The position numbers and the translations under genes were made by a program. DNA of 64,000 nucleotides, taken from positions 22,960,494-23,024,493 of the forward strand of contig OZ024729.1 of assembly GCA_964016875.1 (NCBI GenBank), read 5' to 3'. The stretch comes from Fallopia convolvulus. Lineage: Eukaryota > Streptophyta > Magnoliopsida > Caryophyllales > Polygonaceae. Under the pieces are notes generated by a model. That model saw only the letters and a list, made by a program, of their open reading frames with translations, had not been told where the DNA came from and ran no database searches. Shown piece after piece: positions 47,720 through 58,460 of this stretch; the stretch's first letter is position 1, and each line of letters begins with the position of its first letter.

Positions 47720-50030
47720 TTAAGAATCAATGATCAACAAACTTGGTGAACAAAGTGGGTGATTTGAATGAAATTTCTTTCCTTAATTGATAAAAAAACT
47801 CAATCTTTACTTGTTTTGTTTGCTTGTCTTTCTTTTCTAGAGTTAGAAACCAAATTAAAATCCTCTTGTTTACTTTTCAAGTTCATAAAGATATTAACTT
47901 GGGAATACAAAAGTCTCTAGAGTTCGACCTCGACTTACTAGCTACACTCTAGTTTAGTAAAAGGGATTATCTTTGATTAGGCATGATGACTTTAAGCCCG
48001 TCAAAGGCCCCATAAGTTCAAGGAAGGTAGTAGATAGTTTGAAAATTTGTTGGTAAGAGTTTTGTTAAACCCAACAACTATGCTCCTAATAAGGAAGTTC
48101 TGTTGCTCAAACATGTTTTTAATGAAGAGAAGGTTAGCAAATTTGTCCCCAAAGTGGGAGATTGAAGTTGTTCTTTCTCTGTTAAAGGCAAATTGATGGA
48201 GAAGAGTATTATAAGCATAAGAATCAGGGATTCCCGACAACTTAGAATCAAGGGAGGTTTCAAAGAAGAAAATATGAATCACGTCCATATTAAAACGAGG
48301 AGTTCTATTACACAAAGGAGGGAGAAATTGTGGGAATACAACAAGAGAAGGCCGATCAACAGTCCCAACGCAAAAGGAGGAAAGAAGACAAGTAGGAGGC
48401 GAACAAGAAAAAGAAATTGAAGGATGCAAAAGCAAGGTTGGGTCATTAGGAGGGAGAGTAAAAACAAGTACCATAAAAGGGAGAACTGAGGACATGTTGA
48501 AGGGATCTCAAAAGAGGAGGGGTAAAAGCACCCAAGACTCGCCGCCTTCCATGATACATGTCATCGACACCCACGAGAGACAAGCCTCGTACACGGCCCA
48601 TAAGGTAAGCGCTCCGCCAACCTCACTAGACCGAAGCATCGCCAACCAACGTCCCAATCTACCAAAAGTTATTTCTCATGCCATGGCTCAGGTTTCGAGG
48701 CCAAGAAAGGAGAGGCGCCTCAAGAACTACTATAGAAAGAGCCAAGTAGTTGTTGGGGAGCAGTCGATGTGTCGTCCACTCCATGGGCTGGTGCGATGGT
48801 GATATTAATCGCCTAATTGACTTTAGAACCACCATACGTGAACATTGAAAAGCAACATAATGTCGATTCATTGCTTGAACATTGTTTCTCTAGGAATAGA
48901 TCGGGGGCAAAGAGAGCAAAACCGAAGGTTTGTTCAGCCAAGCTTTCAAATTGGTGCGAAAGATAACCAATTCCATGGTTGAGATTTTGTGGGGAGCGCC
49001 ATACGCGGCTCCACCATTTGTTTACTAGGTTTTGGGTCCATTTGGGAAGAAGGGTAGTTTTAATGAGTATTTTCATAAAATTTCAACTCGTCAAGGATTT
49101 GATTCTTCCCAACCATATAAATTTTCTCTTACAATTTAACCGGATCAGGAGATATCCGAACCAGATATCCGTCAATTCGGTATATTAATTAGGCATGAAT
49201 TCAAAATAGTCAAAATATTTGTTTAATAATTGAATTCAGATATCCCCTATTAGATATTCGCTCCAAACAAATACGGAATACTTCTTATTGAATATCTAAC
49301 CATTAACGAATGGAATAAATGTCCTTTTAAAAAAAATCGGATATTCGGCATACCAAATCGGATCAGATCAATATCCAATTGATCAACCCTACACTAAGCG
49401 AAGGCTTTGCCAGTTGCCACACAAGAGAAAACACTTTTGTCGTATCATATCTCAACTGAACACCTAGAACGACCACTAAGAACGCCACTGGAAGCCAATC
49501 CTAGCTCGGTATCTCTCTCAATCTTTTTTCCTGTCGAGAACTTTTGGTAAAGCAGCGCACAAGCCGAATTAGAGATTAACCGAGTAATAATAACACTTGA
49601 TCTTCCCAACTATAGGGGGAACGGAGCCCTTCATTTTTCATGATCGACAAATCTCAGCCCTAGGATCAAATTGCCTTACAATTCTCAATTCAATCCACGT
49701 GCTGCTCTCACATCTCTTTTTTTTTCCCCTTATTTTTCCTTCTTTTTTGTGTGTTTTTTTTTGGGGAGTTCGATCCTTGCTTCCCTGCATAGATTTCTCA
49801 TCCAAATTGAGGAAGAGTAGAGTTTGCAAACTCTTATTAATACTTTGAAACCCCTTCCTTTCTTCACTGCCTTTGGTTTCTTCTTAGTGTCATCATTAGC
49901 TACAGAGGCCATAACAACCACATATACAAAGTTACACACACCCCTCTTCAAAATTTGATCTTTTCATCAATTCTCAATTCCCCACAAAACTCTCTCTCCA
50001 TGAGGCTTTAAATGAGAGAGAAACTTTACA
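47720..50030. other. Intergenic region, no supported gene
   Basis: The longest open stretch is minus strand 48495-48001 (164 codons). It is hydrophobic, rich in S, L and F, and has no domain I recognise. The stretch 48500-49070 is GC-richer and may be decayed coding or transposon sequence. 49130-49390 is AT-rich, with repeated 'ATATCCG' and 'GGATATTCGG' phrases. No RNA gene was found. Confidence 0.4.
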
Positions 50031-50284
50031 CATCGCACTGTCTTGCCCTTCTTGATCTGAGAGAGAAACTTATGCTCATCAAATCTTGTCTTAACTTAAC
50101 TCCTTCCTCTTTAACACCTTCAAATTCATTAGTTTTCACCTTCCATCTTCAATTTCCTGATCTGGGTTTCACTTTTTTTCATTAGATTTCACCTTCTTTT
50201 TTTTTTTTGATCCCTTCAACAAAAACGAAACACATCATCAACACTTTTTTTAATTTCTTCTGAATTTTGCACAATTCTTGAAAA
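50031..50284 (+). promoter_or_regulatory. Leader of the C2H2 gene
   Basis: CT-rich sequence (CTCTCTCC, GAGAGAAACT) directly before the ATG, typical of plant 5' leaders. No clear TATA box was chosen and no intron is seen. Confidence 0.4.
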
Positions 50285-51604
50285 ATGGAAGTAGAGCAAG
50301 GAATAAAGAGAGAGAACAACAACTTGTTGATTGTGATGAAGCATTCTTGCAAGTTCTGCCACAAGAGATTCCCATGTGGAAGATCCTTGGGTGGCCACAT
50401 GAAGTCTCATTTGATCACAAATCCAATTATTAACCAAGAAAAAGTCAACACCCCCATTGATAAGCAACTGATTTCAGCTGCTGCCAACACAAACTCTCCC
50501 TCCGGCGAGGCGAATTACGAGCTCAGAGAGAATCCAAAGAAGACATGGAGAGCAAGTGGATCAACCCATGAAGATTCATGTGATCAAGATCTAAATTTGT
50601 TCCAATTTCAAGACAAGAGCTTTTGTTGCAAGGAGTGTGGTAAGGCTTTTCATTCTTCTAAGGCGCTATCTGGCCATATGAAAAGCCATGCTGTTGAAAG
50701 AGAAAAAGAAAAGGAAAGGGTCATTTTTGTAAAAGAAAACAGCTTCTTGGGTGATCTTGATAACTCTTACAACACTGGGCCAAGGAGATCAAGTAGAAAG
50801 CCAAGGAACATGGGATTTAGTACTAATGATGATAATAGTAATAATTACAATAGTAAAATTGGTTCATCCTCCTCCTCTGTCTCTGAGATTGATGATCAGC
50901 AAGAACAAGAAGAGGTTGCTTTATGCTTAATTTTGCTTTCTAGGGATCTAAATTCTGAATTCCTAGAGACTCCGCCAACAATTGAGGAAAAGGGTTTGAA
51001 TCTTTTCAATAGGGTATGGGAGAGTGAACTGGGTCAGAATCTGACCTCACAAAATTTCATAGTCCAAGCTGAATTCGCCATTGAAACCGACAAGAGAAAG
51101 GCGAAAATCAATGATCATGTTTTGGAGAGTGATGATAAAAGAAGCAAATTTGAATGCACTACTTGCAACAAGATCTTTCATTCTCACCAAGCTCTTGGAG
51201 GCCATAGAGCAAGCCACAAGAAGACCAAAGGCTGCTTTGGGAAGAGCGAGATTCGGGCCCCACCCGTTTTTCACCACCCTAGCCAAGAAAAAGAGATTAG
51301 TTCAAGGAAGGTTGTTGAGAAACATGAATGTCCTATCTGTTTTAGAGTGTTTCCTTCTGGGCAAGCACTGGGTGGCCACAAAAGGTCTCATTTTATAGTG
51401 AAATCAACTTCTAAGTCTATGGATTATAGTGTTGGGAAGAGCATTACTACTAGTACTACTACTAATAGTAATACAAGCACTCATGAAGTTAAAGATTTTC
51501 TTGATCTGAATCAACCAGCTCCTATGGAGGTTGAGGTTGTTGGGGTTAAGCCTTGGTGGGTTGAGAGCACAAGCAAACATGAGCAACTTCTGGGTATGAT
51601 CTGA
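50285..51604 (+). CDS. C2H2 zinc-finger transcription repressor, four QALGGH-type fingers (ZAT-like)
   Basis: Single-exon 439-residue nuclear protein. Four plant-type C2H2 fingers are seen: C22-H42 (RSLGGH), C115-H135 (KALSGH), C291-H311 (QALGGH) and C349-H369 (QALGGH). A DLNL element is at residues 102-105, and a second EAR-type motif, DLNQPAP, is at about 407-413. EAR motifs recruit TOPLESS-type corepressors in this family, so it is likely a repressor in stress or developmental signalling, as for Arabidopsis ZAT proteins. The middle (140-280) is polar and low in complexity, with Asn/Ser runs. The finger 2-3 gap contains an 'EVALCLILLSRDL' box, like the L-box of ZATs. The ATG at 50285 is the first in frame after a CT-rich leader. 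The gene is intact. The exact orthologue is not assigned. Confidence 0.93.
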   Translation: MEVEQGIKRENNNLLIVMKHSCKFCHKRFPCGRSLGGHMKSHLITNPIINQEKVNTPIDKQLISAAANTNSPSGEANYELRENPKKTWRASGSTHEDSCDQDLNLFQFQDKSFCCKECGKAFHSSKALSGHMKSHAVEREKEKERVIFVKENSFLGDLDNSYNTGPRRSSRKPRNMGFSTNDDNSNNYNSKIGSSSSSVSEIDDQQEQEEVALCLILLSRDLNSEFLETPPTIEEKGLNLFNRVWESELGQNLTSQNFIVQAEFAIETDKRKAKINDHVLESDDKRSKFECTTCNKIFHSHQALGGHRASHKKTKGCFGKSEIRAPPVFHHPSQEKEISSRKVVEKHECPICFRVFPSGQALGGHKRSHFIVKSTSKSMDYSVGKSITTSTTTNSNTSTHEVKDFLDLNQPAPMEVEVVGVKPWWVESTSKHEQLLGMI

Positions 51605-52688
51605 AACTGATCAAAAAAGGGAAAAAAGAAGAAGAAGGTGCCTAAGGATCAAGATTGAGTGTATAAAATACCTTGTGGACGGACACTTTTGTAATTCTTT
51701 CATTCTTTATATTCAAAAATTTAATTTCAGATCCTATATTCGTACAAGATTTTGCTTCTTTTAATTTTGGGTTCAATTTGAGTTCAAAGAATCAAGTGTT
51801 ACTTTCTTCTTTCAACTTGCGTGGAATAAATATAGATGTGAGGAAATTCAGCCTACATTTTAATATTAAATTTGTATGGAGTTGGAACTTGTTACTTTGC
51901 TTGTCTGTGATAGATCTCTAAGTTTTAAATATCATATTGTTTCCTCTTGTCTATGAACTTGGGTAAGTAGCAAGCAAGCTCAAGAGACAAGAATGGAGTG
52001 TTGTTAGAGGTCATTATTTTTACTTCACATGGAAGAGACAAAAAGATATTGATGTCAATAGATTATGGGAAAGTTGGTTATGTATGTTAAAATATAACTT
52101 CGCACATAGGAAAAGTTGGGATTAATATAACCTATTATATACACGATGACACTCTTTCAATTCTCAGTAATGGACTCATGTATAACTTATACGCGCAAGT
52201 GCGCTCGTATATACTGGTATGATCCTAATAGTTAGTTTAAGGATCGGCAATACACACTCACATCATATAAGGCATGGATTTAGTTTTCATAGAGTTATAA
52301 TTAATTTACAAATAAAGGGTCTTGATCCTTGATTTACAAAATGCCACATCTTGTGATTCCATCAATGACTTCTTTTTAAAATATCATATCATTATAGCTT
52401 CTTTCCAAAATGCCACATTATGAATGCCTTTTTTCCAAAATGCCACATCTTGTGACTCCATCACCTTTTTAAAGGTAATAGGATTCTCATTTAAGCTATA
52501 GCAATAAGAGTATTTGGATCCTACTTGATCCCTAGACTCTTAAACCACAAAGACATGGAAGAATTGTCTATAGTCAACTTGGTTCCTTTTCCTAGAACTT
52601 CTTTGAAGTCTAACGAAACCATTGCCCGTGATGTCTAGGTCGCGCCCGCATGTGTTCTCGTTTCCATTAACCTCGGTCATAGGCGCTT
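51605..52688. other. Intergenic region downstream of C2H2 gene
   Basis: The first 100-300 bases should hold the 3' UTR. The remainder is AT-rich without genes. A short imperfect repeat (see 52337-52463) and a GC-richer stretch at 52590-52690 precede the copia fragment. Confidence 0.45.
52337..52463 (+). repeat. Imperfect repeat of AAAATGCCACATCTTGTG
   Basis: Three copies of an about 27-base unit (AAAATGCCACATCTTGTGA-TCCATCA), the middle one shortened, in about 130 bases. Confidence 0.75.
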
Positions 52689-53545
52689 TTGAGGAGCGAT
52701 TGCCCACATTCTAGCTATCGCAATGCGACGCTTGTGCCAATTTGCATTGCGGCACTGGCACGTCTGTGCGCATGTTGCAACGCTGGCTCAGTGTCCTTAT
52801 CCATGGAATCATCAACATGTGATGCATCATTCAAATTGTCTAGCTCAACTACTGATTATCTGCCTGATCTAACTCTATATCGAAGGTTAGTAGGCAAGCT
52901 TAATTTTGTCACAACTACAAGACCAGATATCTGTTTTTCAGTTCAGCATCTGAGTCGATATATGTAGAGCCCATGTTATTCTCATTTCAAAGCTGCAATG
53001 CATACTCTACGGTTTTTGAAAGGCACAATGAATTCTGGATTGTTAATGTCTTCTATATCAGATTTGTCTCTACTAGCCTATTGTGATTCAGATTGGGCAT
53101 CTTGCCCTTGTAATATGAAGTCAGTTAGCGGGTACTTTATCAGATTGGGTTCCTCTCCAATTTCATGGAAGTCAAAGAAACAATCTACCATATCTCTTTC
53201 ATCCGCAGAGGCTGAAAACAGGTCAATTCGAAGGGTGACAACAGAATTAGCTTGGTTAACCGGACTGTTCATGAACTTGAGGTTGATTCAGTTACTACTG
53301 TTCCTATTAAATGTGATAGTCAAGTGGTCATTCACGTCACTAAGAACCCGGTGTTCCATGAGCGTACAAAGCATATCGAAATAGATTGTCACTTTGTACG
53401 CTCCAAACTAGCTCAGGGATTAATCACTTTGTCTCATGTACCCACATATCAACAAGTAGCAGATGTGTTGACAAAACCTTTGTCTGGACCAACACATTCC
53501 TCTTTTCTATCCAAATTGGGGTTGTATTCTACACCACCAAATTGA
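52689..53545 (+). pseudogene. Ty1/copia pol fragment (end of RT and RNase H)
   Basis: Blocks of copia RNase H are seen: YRRLVGKLNF and TRPDI (52880-52930), HTLRFLKGT (52998-53030), AYCDSDWASCP (53080-53110), KSKKQSTISLSSAEAE (53170-53218), DSQVVIHVTKNPVFHERTKHIE (53300-53380) and VADVLTKPL (about 53460). There is a TAG at 52965-52967 and a frame change near 53260. Nothing of gag, protease or integrase remains, so this is a 5'-truncated copy ending in a purine tract (TTGAGGGG) before the LTR. Confidence 0.88.
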
Positions 53546-53549
53546 GGGG

Positions 53550-54160
53550 TATTGGAATAATACATTTGTAATACAAGGTTACTAAGTTAGTTAAGAAGTT
53601 AGTTACAATTTAACAGTGTAATAACTGTGTGAGCTAAAACTCCACTGTATAATCATCTCTTTGTATTACAATTCGATCCATGAATGTGATACGCTATAAT
53701 TATGCTAGCAGAATATATAAGCATATTAGGATAATTATGCTTTCCTTTTATTTAGAGATTTCATTTTATTTTTTATTAAGAGTATCTTTTTTATTTCAGC
53801 AACTAGGGTTTATCTAGATATCAGAGTTATTATAAATATCCCTTTAGGTTGTTATTATGCAATCAATCAATGAAACCAATTAATTAATTTATCCCTTTGC
53901 TCTAAATTTATTATCGTTCTTCTTCCTGTGGCGACCAACCACGTTTATCGAGCCAATCTCACATCGGGTGCGTCTCACCCCCTTGACCAACAAGGGTTCG
54001 ATATGTGGTCCACACCGGGTCCGTATCAGAATGAGATAATGATTCTTCTCTCAATTTTCTCTCTTTGAATGTTTTTAACACAAACAAGATTTAGGTTAAA
54101 ATTGAGGATTTGTAGATGTAAGCAGAATATTTGAAAAACTTTCATTATTTTTGATGGGAT
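53550..54160 (+). repeat. LTR-like sequence after copia fragment
   Basis: Starts TATTGGAATAATAC after the polypurine tract. A second part (about 53690-54030) has a TATAAATATCC box, the 'CAATCAATCAATGAAA' leader and a GC-richer tail, as in copia LTRs. Whether these are one LTR or two cannot be settled. Confidence 0.45.
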
Positions 54161-54169
54161 GTTAACGAT

Positions 54170-54375
54170 CAATGAGGATCCTCTACACCTTTTTACTAGT
54201 CCCTTCTCCTACACCCTTTTTTCTAATTGGACCTTTGGCATAAATTGTTATTGAAAATAAATAATTAAGATTATATCTAATAATAGGCAATTAATATAAA
54301 TTTCTTTCTAGTTTTTTTTTCAGTGGGCCATATTGACAGTAATTAATCAATAAAAAAAAGGAGAATTGGAAATCT
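54170..54375 (+). repeat. Left TIR of MULE
   Basis: Pairs with 59795-59998. Only small differences, for example a C/T in the CTACACC run and a few single-base indels in homopolymers. Confidence 0.93.
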
Positions 54376-55301
54376 AATGAAATCAATTATCCTAACAATT
54401 ACGCATTTCTTTACAGAAAGAATTACCCTAACAATCTTTTCTGTTAAAAAAAATAACGTAAAAATCTTCTTAGACGAGAAATCTTTTCTATAGGGTTCAA
54501 CTTCCTTCAATGGAATATTGTAAATCTCGTTCTTCTTCATCTTCCTTCTAAATTTCAGAATTTACACACCATTAGTGAGATCTTCTCAAGCAATTTGCAA
54601 GATCGATTCAACCGTAAAGAAAACTTCGACCATCGTGTAAGTTTCGGTTTAAGTTTTCTCTTTTACAAGTTAAAAGAAAGCTTCGACTTTTTTCTTGTTA
54701 AGTGCTAATCAATACGAAGTATATAAGAAAAATGTGTTCAATATATGACCAGAACATATATGTGTTGAAATCCTCAAGCTTCTCTTAACTTGTGAAGGTT
54801 TTAAAACATATATATATATATTGAAAAGTTAATTCTGTTAACTTGGAACGGACCTAACTTCAATAAACCGTTTCCCTCAAGTCATACACATTTTGATAAT
54901 GATATATTGTTATTAAACTTGCATTTTGAAAGTGTTTATGCTACAGATTGCATACTCAGTTTATGTTACAGATTGATAAGTGCTTATGGGATTAATTATC
55001 AGCACTGAACCATCAATAACCAAATTAAAATAATAATCATAGTTTTCTTGTACAAAACAATAAAATCCAATGAGAAAGATAGGTGATAATAGCAACAGTG
55101 ATAGTTCTGATGCAAAATAAACCTCGTCGCTTTCTTTTTTAATTGGTCAATGTTAGTTTGATTTTTAGCCATTCATGTCTTAGTTGTACTTCTAGTTTAT
55201 TCATGCTTTCAACATTTTATTTATTCGTACATATTGTTCGTATATGTTGTTCTTAAGTATATTTTTATGAAATAATCCTCTTACATTTTTTTTTACAGAT
55301 C

Positions 55302-57611
55302 ATGGATGCTATTACACCAAAACGTCGATTGCAATTTGAACAAGATGTGGGTCTTACAAATTCATGTATTGATGATGAAAGCAGAGATTCCATCCATAGT
55401 GAGCAATCGACAATGGTGCCAAAGGTCGACATGGAATTTGAAACCGAAGATGAAGCCTATGAAATGTATAATGCTTATGCTTTCAAAGTGGGTTTTTCTA
55501 TTCGGAAAGGCAGGGTGCACAAAGACAACGGAAAATTGTTAGATAGGACTTTTGTGTGTTCATGTGAAGGTAAACGAGTTCCCGATAAGCGGGATGATGA
55601 CTATAAATCTCACCGGCCAGAGACAAGGTATGGATGTTTGGCAATGCTAAAAATAAGTTGTCGTCAAAGTTCCAAGTTTCGGGTTGTGAATTTCATTCAG
55701 GAGCATAACCACAACTTGGCAAGTCCAAACAAAGCTCATTTATGTAGATCACATCGAAGAATGTCAGCTTCTCAAGCATCAGAAGTAGATATGGCTGAGA
55801 AATCGGGAATTGCTCCGAAGCGTGTGTTTGAGTATATGGCTAATCAAGCAGGGGGGCGTGAATGCCTTGGATTTGTTCATGAGGATTTGAAGAATTACTT
55901 GCGAACTAAGCGTAGTGTGCAAATGAAATCTGGTGAAACGGGAGGTGTTTTAGAGTACTTAAAGGGGATGCAAATAAAAGATCCTTGCTTCTTTTATGCT
56001 CTTCAAGTGGACAAAGATGAGTTGATCACAAACATCTTTTGGGCAGATGCAAAGATGAGGGCTGATTATGATGATTTTGGTGATGCGGTTAGCTTTGATA
56101 CTACATATCGTAAGCATAAGGATGCCCGACCAATTGCCTTATTTGTTGGGGTAAATCATCATAAGCAAACCATCATTTTTGGAGCTGCTTTATTGTTTGA
56201 TGAAACAGCAGATTCATTTGTATGGTTGTTTGACACTTTTTCAAGGGCGATGTCTGGAAAGTTACCAAAGACTATAATTACTGATCAAGATGCCGCTATG
56301 TCTAAAGCACTTGCTTTCCAATGGCCTGAATCATATCACCGACTTTGCATATGGCATATCTTTCAAAATGCAGCGATCCATTTATCTAGTGTCTTTGGAA
56401 AGTTTACAGATTTTGCAACAGATTTTAAGAATTGTGTCTACGATCATGATTACGAAGAAGATTTTTTGGACGCTTGGAGTACGATGCTACAGAAGTATGA
56501 CTTGCAGGAAAATGAATGGTTAAAGCGGTTGTTCGACATCAAAGAAAAATGGGCATTAGTATATGGGCGTGATACCTTTTGTGCAGATATGTTGAGTACT
56601 CAGCGAAGCGAGAGCATGAATAATGTTTTAAAAGGCTATATAAGTTACAAGCATAATCTGAGAGCATTCTTTGATAATTTTGAGAGGTTGGTTAATGATC
56701 GTCGATATGATGAGTTGGTGGCTGATTTTAAAGCTAGTCAAAGTAAAATTTCATTAGCATATCCTGCTGAAATTTTGAAACATGCTGCAAGTATGTATAC
56801 ACCAAAAGTATTTAAATTATTTCAGGCAGAGTCATGCAAATGTTATGATTGTCGTATTGTAAGTTGTGAGGAGGTAGGAGCATCAACTATGTATTTTGTC
56901 AGACCTCATGGGATGCAACACAATTATGTGGTCTCTTATGATACGAGTGAAGAAGAAGTTGTATCTTGCAGTTGTCGGAAATTTGAGTTTGCTGGAATAG
57001 TTTGTTGTCATATATTGAAGGTCTTCACTGAAAGAGGCATTATAAAAATTCCTGACAAGTACATTTTGAAAAGATGGACGAAAAATGCCAAGAAAGGGAG
57101 TCGTGAAGTTATCAGTGAAGGTTCAGCTGGTGTTAATCCTGAAGGAGTGATAGGAAGACGTTATAGAGATTTGTGTCGTATATCTACTCGTCTGGCTACA
57201 AGAGCGGCTGATTTTGAAGAAACTTACAACATGGTGATAAATGGTCTTATGAATTTGCTAAAAGAACTTGATATGAGTTGCACCGGAAAGCCTTTAGAAT
57301 GTAAAAGTGGGAGTTCTCAAGTGATAGGAACGCAGGAAGAGGAGCTTCAAGATCCCGTTTCCATAAATGACATAGTGAAGACAGCAAAGGGTATAAAAAT
57401 AAAGCCAAAAGTTGGAAATCAATCAAGCAAAAGGCCAAAAGGTGCTCTTGACAAGGCAACGAGATCCAAACCAAAGAAGAAGAAAGCATTGCCTAACAGT
57501 GATGTATCCAATTCTAAGGTTAATCATACGAAGCAAGTCGGCGTCTGTGCCCAACCTACAAACTTGACACAGATATACTATAAATCTATCGTTTTAGTCC
57601 ATACTTCTTGA
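55302..57611 (+). CDS. FAR1/FHY3-like MULE transposase
   Basis: 769 codons with no stop. The ATG at 55302 is the first in frame and follows a T-rich ...TTTTTTTTACAG acceptor-like site, so a 5' leader intron is likely. Domains: N-terminal FAR1 zinc-binding domain (about 45-140, with CSC and EHNHNL), MULE transposase core (about 235-440) with the SFDTTY aspartate D266, the TDQD pair D328/D330 and RSESMN E437, then a SWIM zinc finger C556-x-C558 ... C568-x-H570, and a basic tail (KPKKKK). The core and the SWIM finger are those of FAR1/FHY3-related proteins, which descend from such transposases. The location inside TIRs with a target duplication shows that this is the transposon's own enzyme, not a host gene. 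It would bind the TIRs and move the element. Confidence 0.95.
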   Translation: MDAITPKRRLQFEQDVGLTNSCIDDESRDSIHSEQSTMVPKVDMEFETEDEAYEMYNAYAFKVGFSIRKGRVHKDNGKLLDRTFVCSCEGKRVPDKRDDDYKSHRPETRYGCLAMLKISCRQSSKFRVVNFIQEHNHNLASPNKAHLCRSHRRMSASQASEVDMAEKSGIAPKRVFEYMANQAGGRECLGFVHEDLKNYLRTKRSVQMKSGETGGVLEYLKGMQIKDPCFFYALQVDKDELITNIFWADAKMRADYDDFGDAVSFDTTYRKHKDARPIALFVGVNHHKQTIIFGAALLFDETADSFVWLFDTFSRAMSGKLPKTIITDQDAAMSKALAFQWPESYHRLCIWHIFQNAAIHLSSVFGKFTDFATDFKNCVYDHDYEEDFLDAWSTMLQKYDLQENEWLKRLFDIKEKWALVYGRDTFCADMLSTQRSESMNNVLKGYISYKHNLRAFFDNFERLVNDRRYDELVADFKASQSKISLAYPAEILKHAASMYTPKVFKLFQAESCKCYDCRIVSCEEVGASTMYFVRPHGMQHNYVVSYDTSEEEVVSCSCRKFEFAGIVCCHILKVFTERGIIKIPDKYILKRWTKNAKKGSREVISEGSAGVNPEGVIGRRYRDLCRISTRLATRAADFEETYNMVINGLMNLLKELDMSCTGKPLECKSGSSQVIGTQEEELQDPVSINDIVKTAKGIKIKPKVGNQSSKRPKGALDKATRSKPKKKKALPNSDVSNSKVNHTKQVGVCAQPTNLTQIYYKSIVLVHTS

Positions 57612-58389
57612 TGTTTTTTGTAGAAATTAATTGTATAATAAAATAAAGTACGATTTTGTGATTTCCTGGACATAGCCTTCGTCCTCTCAAGCATCAATGA
57701 TTCATCAAGACCAATTTCAAGTGCCAATGGAATCCCAGCCAGAGTTTATTCAAACTAGTTCAAACACTTCTGTGCAGGTATTGTCATTTAAATGAACTGT
57801 CATGACTTCTTGGTATGATTTTTATTGGTTTATGTCATAAAGTTTCGTGTTTATGTTTAATTTTTTCAGGCTAGCAGTATGAATATCCTTACTCAACAAA
57901 GCTCTTTGCTTCCTTTGTTGCAACAGGTTTTGACATTTTCAATATATTCTATAAATTATTTTCTTTGGGTTCTCACAAGTATATCTTACATTCAATCTAA
58001 ATTTTGCCTATCCTAGTTTGATGACTTCGATGCCTATGCCAAACTCCTTCAAACTTCTGAGTTGTAAGCTTTTCAAGCTGATGTTGCTGCCCTTGTTGCT
58101 GTTTTATAAGGGAGGTATAAGTTTTCAAGCTGAGATTGCTGCCCTTGTTGCTCTTCTGTAACTGATTTGTAAGCTCTCCAAGTTGAGATGTTGATGCTCT
58201 CTTGTTGAAGTTTTGTAGGGATTTCCCGTCATTTTGATGTTATGCACTTCCTTAGTAATTTATCTAAAGCTCTCAAGTTGTACGAACTACTTATTTTTCT
58301 AGTTTATATATGCACAACTCAGTTGAATGTTTTTTCCTTTTTTTATCTATCATTGGTTTTAAATTTCAGATTTCAACTTGCGTTATATT
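57612..58389 (+). other. MULE: region after transposase, possible further exons
   Basis: Pieces with coding character and splice-like borders (about 57690-57776, ending CAG/GTATTG, and about 57870-57927 between TTTTTTCAG and CAG/GTTTTG) may be C-terminal alternative exons of the transposase gene. 58080-58230 repeats the phrase 'CAAGCTGA-ATTGCTGCCCTTGTTGCT' two to three times. Confidence 0.35.
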
Positions 58390-58460
58390 TAGCCTTTGTG
58401 GGATTCGAACCCACATTTTTGTACATTTGCACAATGCTCTACCATTTGAGCTAAAAGGCT
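58390..58460 (-). tRNA. tRNA-like module inside MULE
   Basis: The best-preserved of five copies: acceptor AGCCTTT/AAAGGCT (7 of 7 pairs), D-arm GCTC-AAATGGTA-GAGC, T-arm GTGGG-TTCGAAT-CCCAC, A-box TAGCTCAAATGG and consensus B-box GGTTCGAATCC. The anticodon stem TTGTG/TACAA encloses a six-base loop CAAATG instead of seven, and the variable loop is four bases. The acceptor differs from the other copies at one pair, and both sides of the pair changed. Either a decayed tRNA (D-arm as in tRNA-Ala) or a tRNA-like Pol III unit. Confidence 0.55.

Noticed and set aside
48001..48495. 164-codon minus-strand ORF as a real gene
   Set aside because: No domain, no splice context and low-complexity hydrophobic/serine composition in a decayed intergenic region.
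55302..57611. Host FAR1/FHY3-related transcription factor gene
   Set aside because: The frame lies between matching TIRs with a perfect 9-bp target duplication and keeps the catalytic acidic residues, so it is the transposon's own transposase.
58390..58460. Ordinary functional tRNA gene
   Set aside because: All copies have a six-base anticodon loop and short variable region and lie inside transposons. A standard anticodon cannot be assigned. Kept as tRNA-like.
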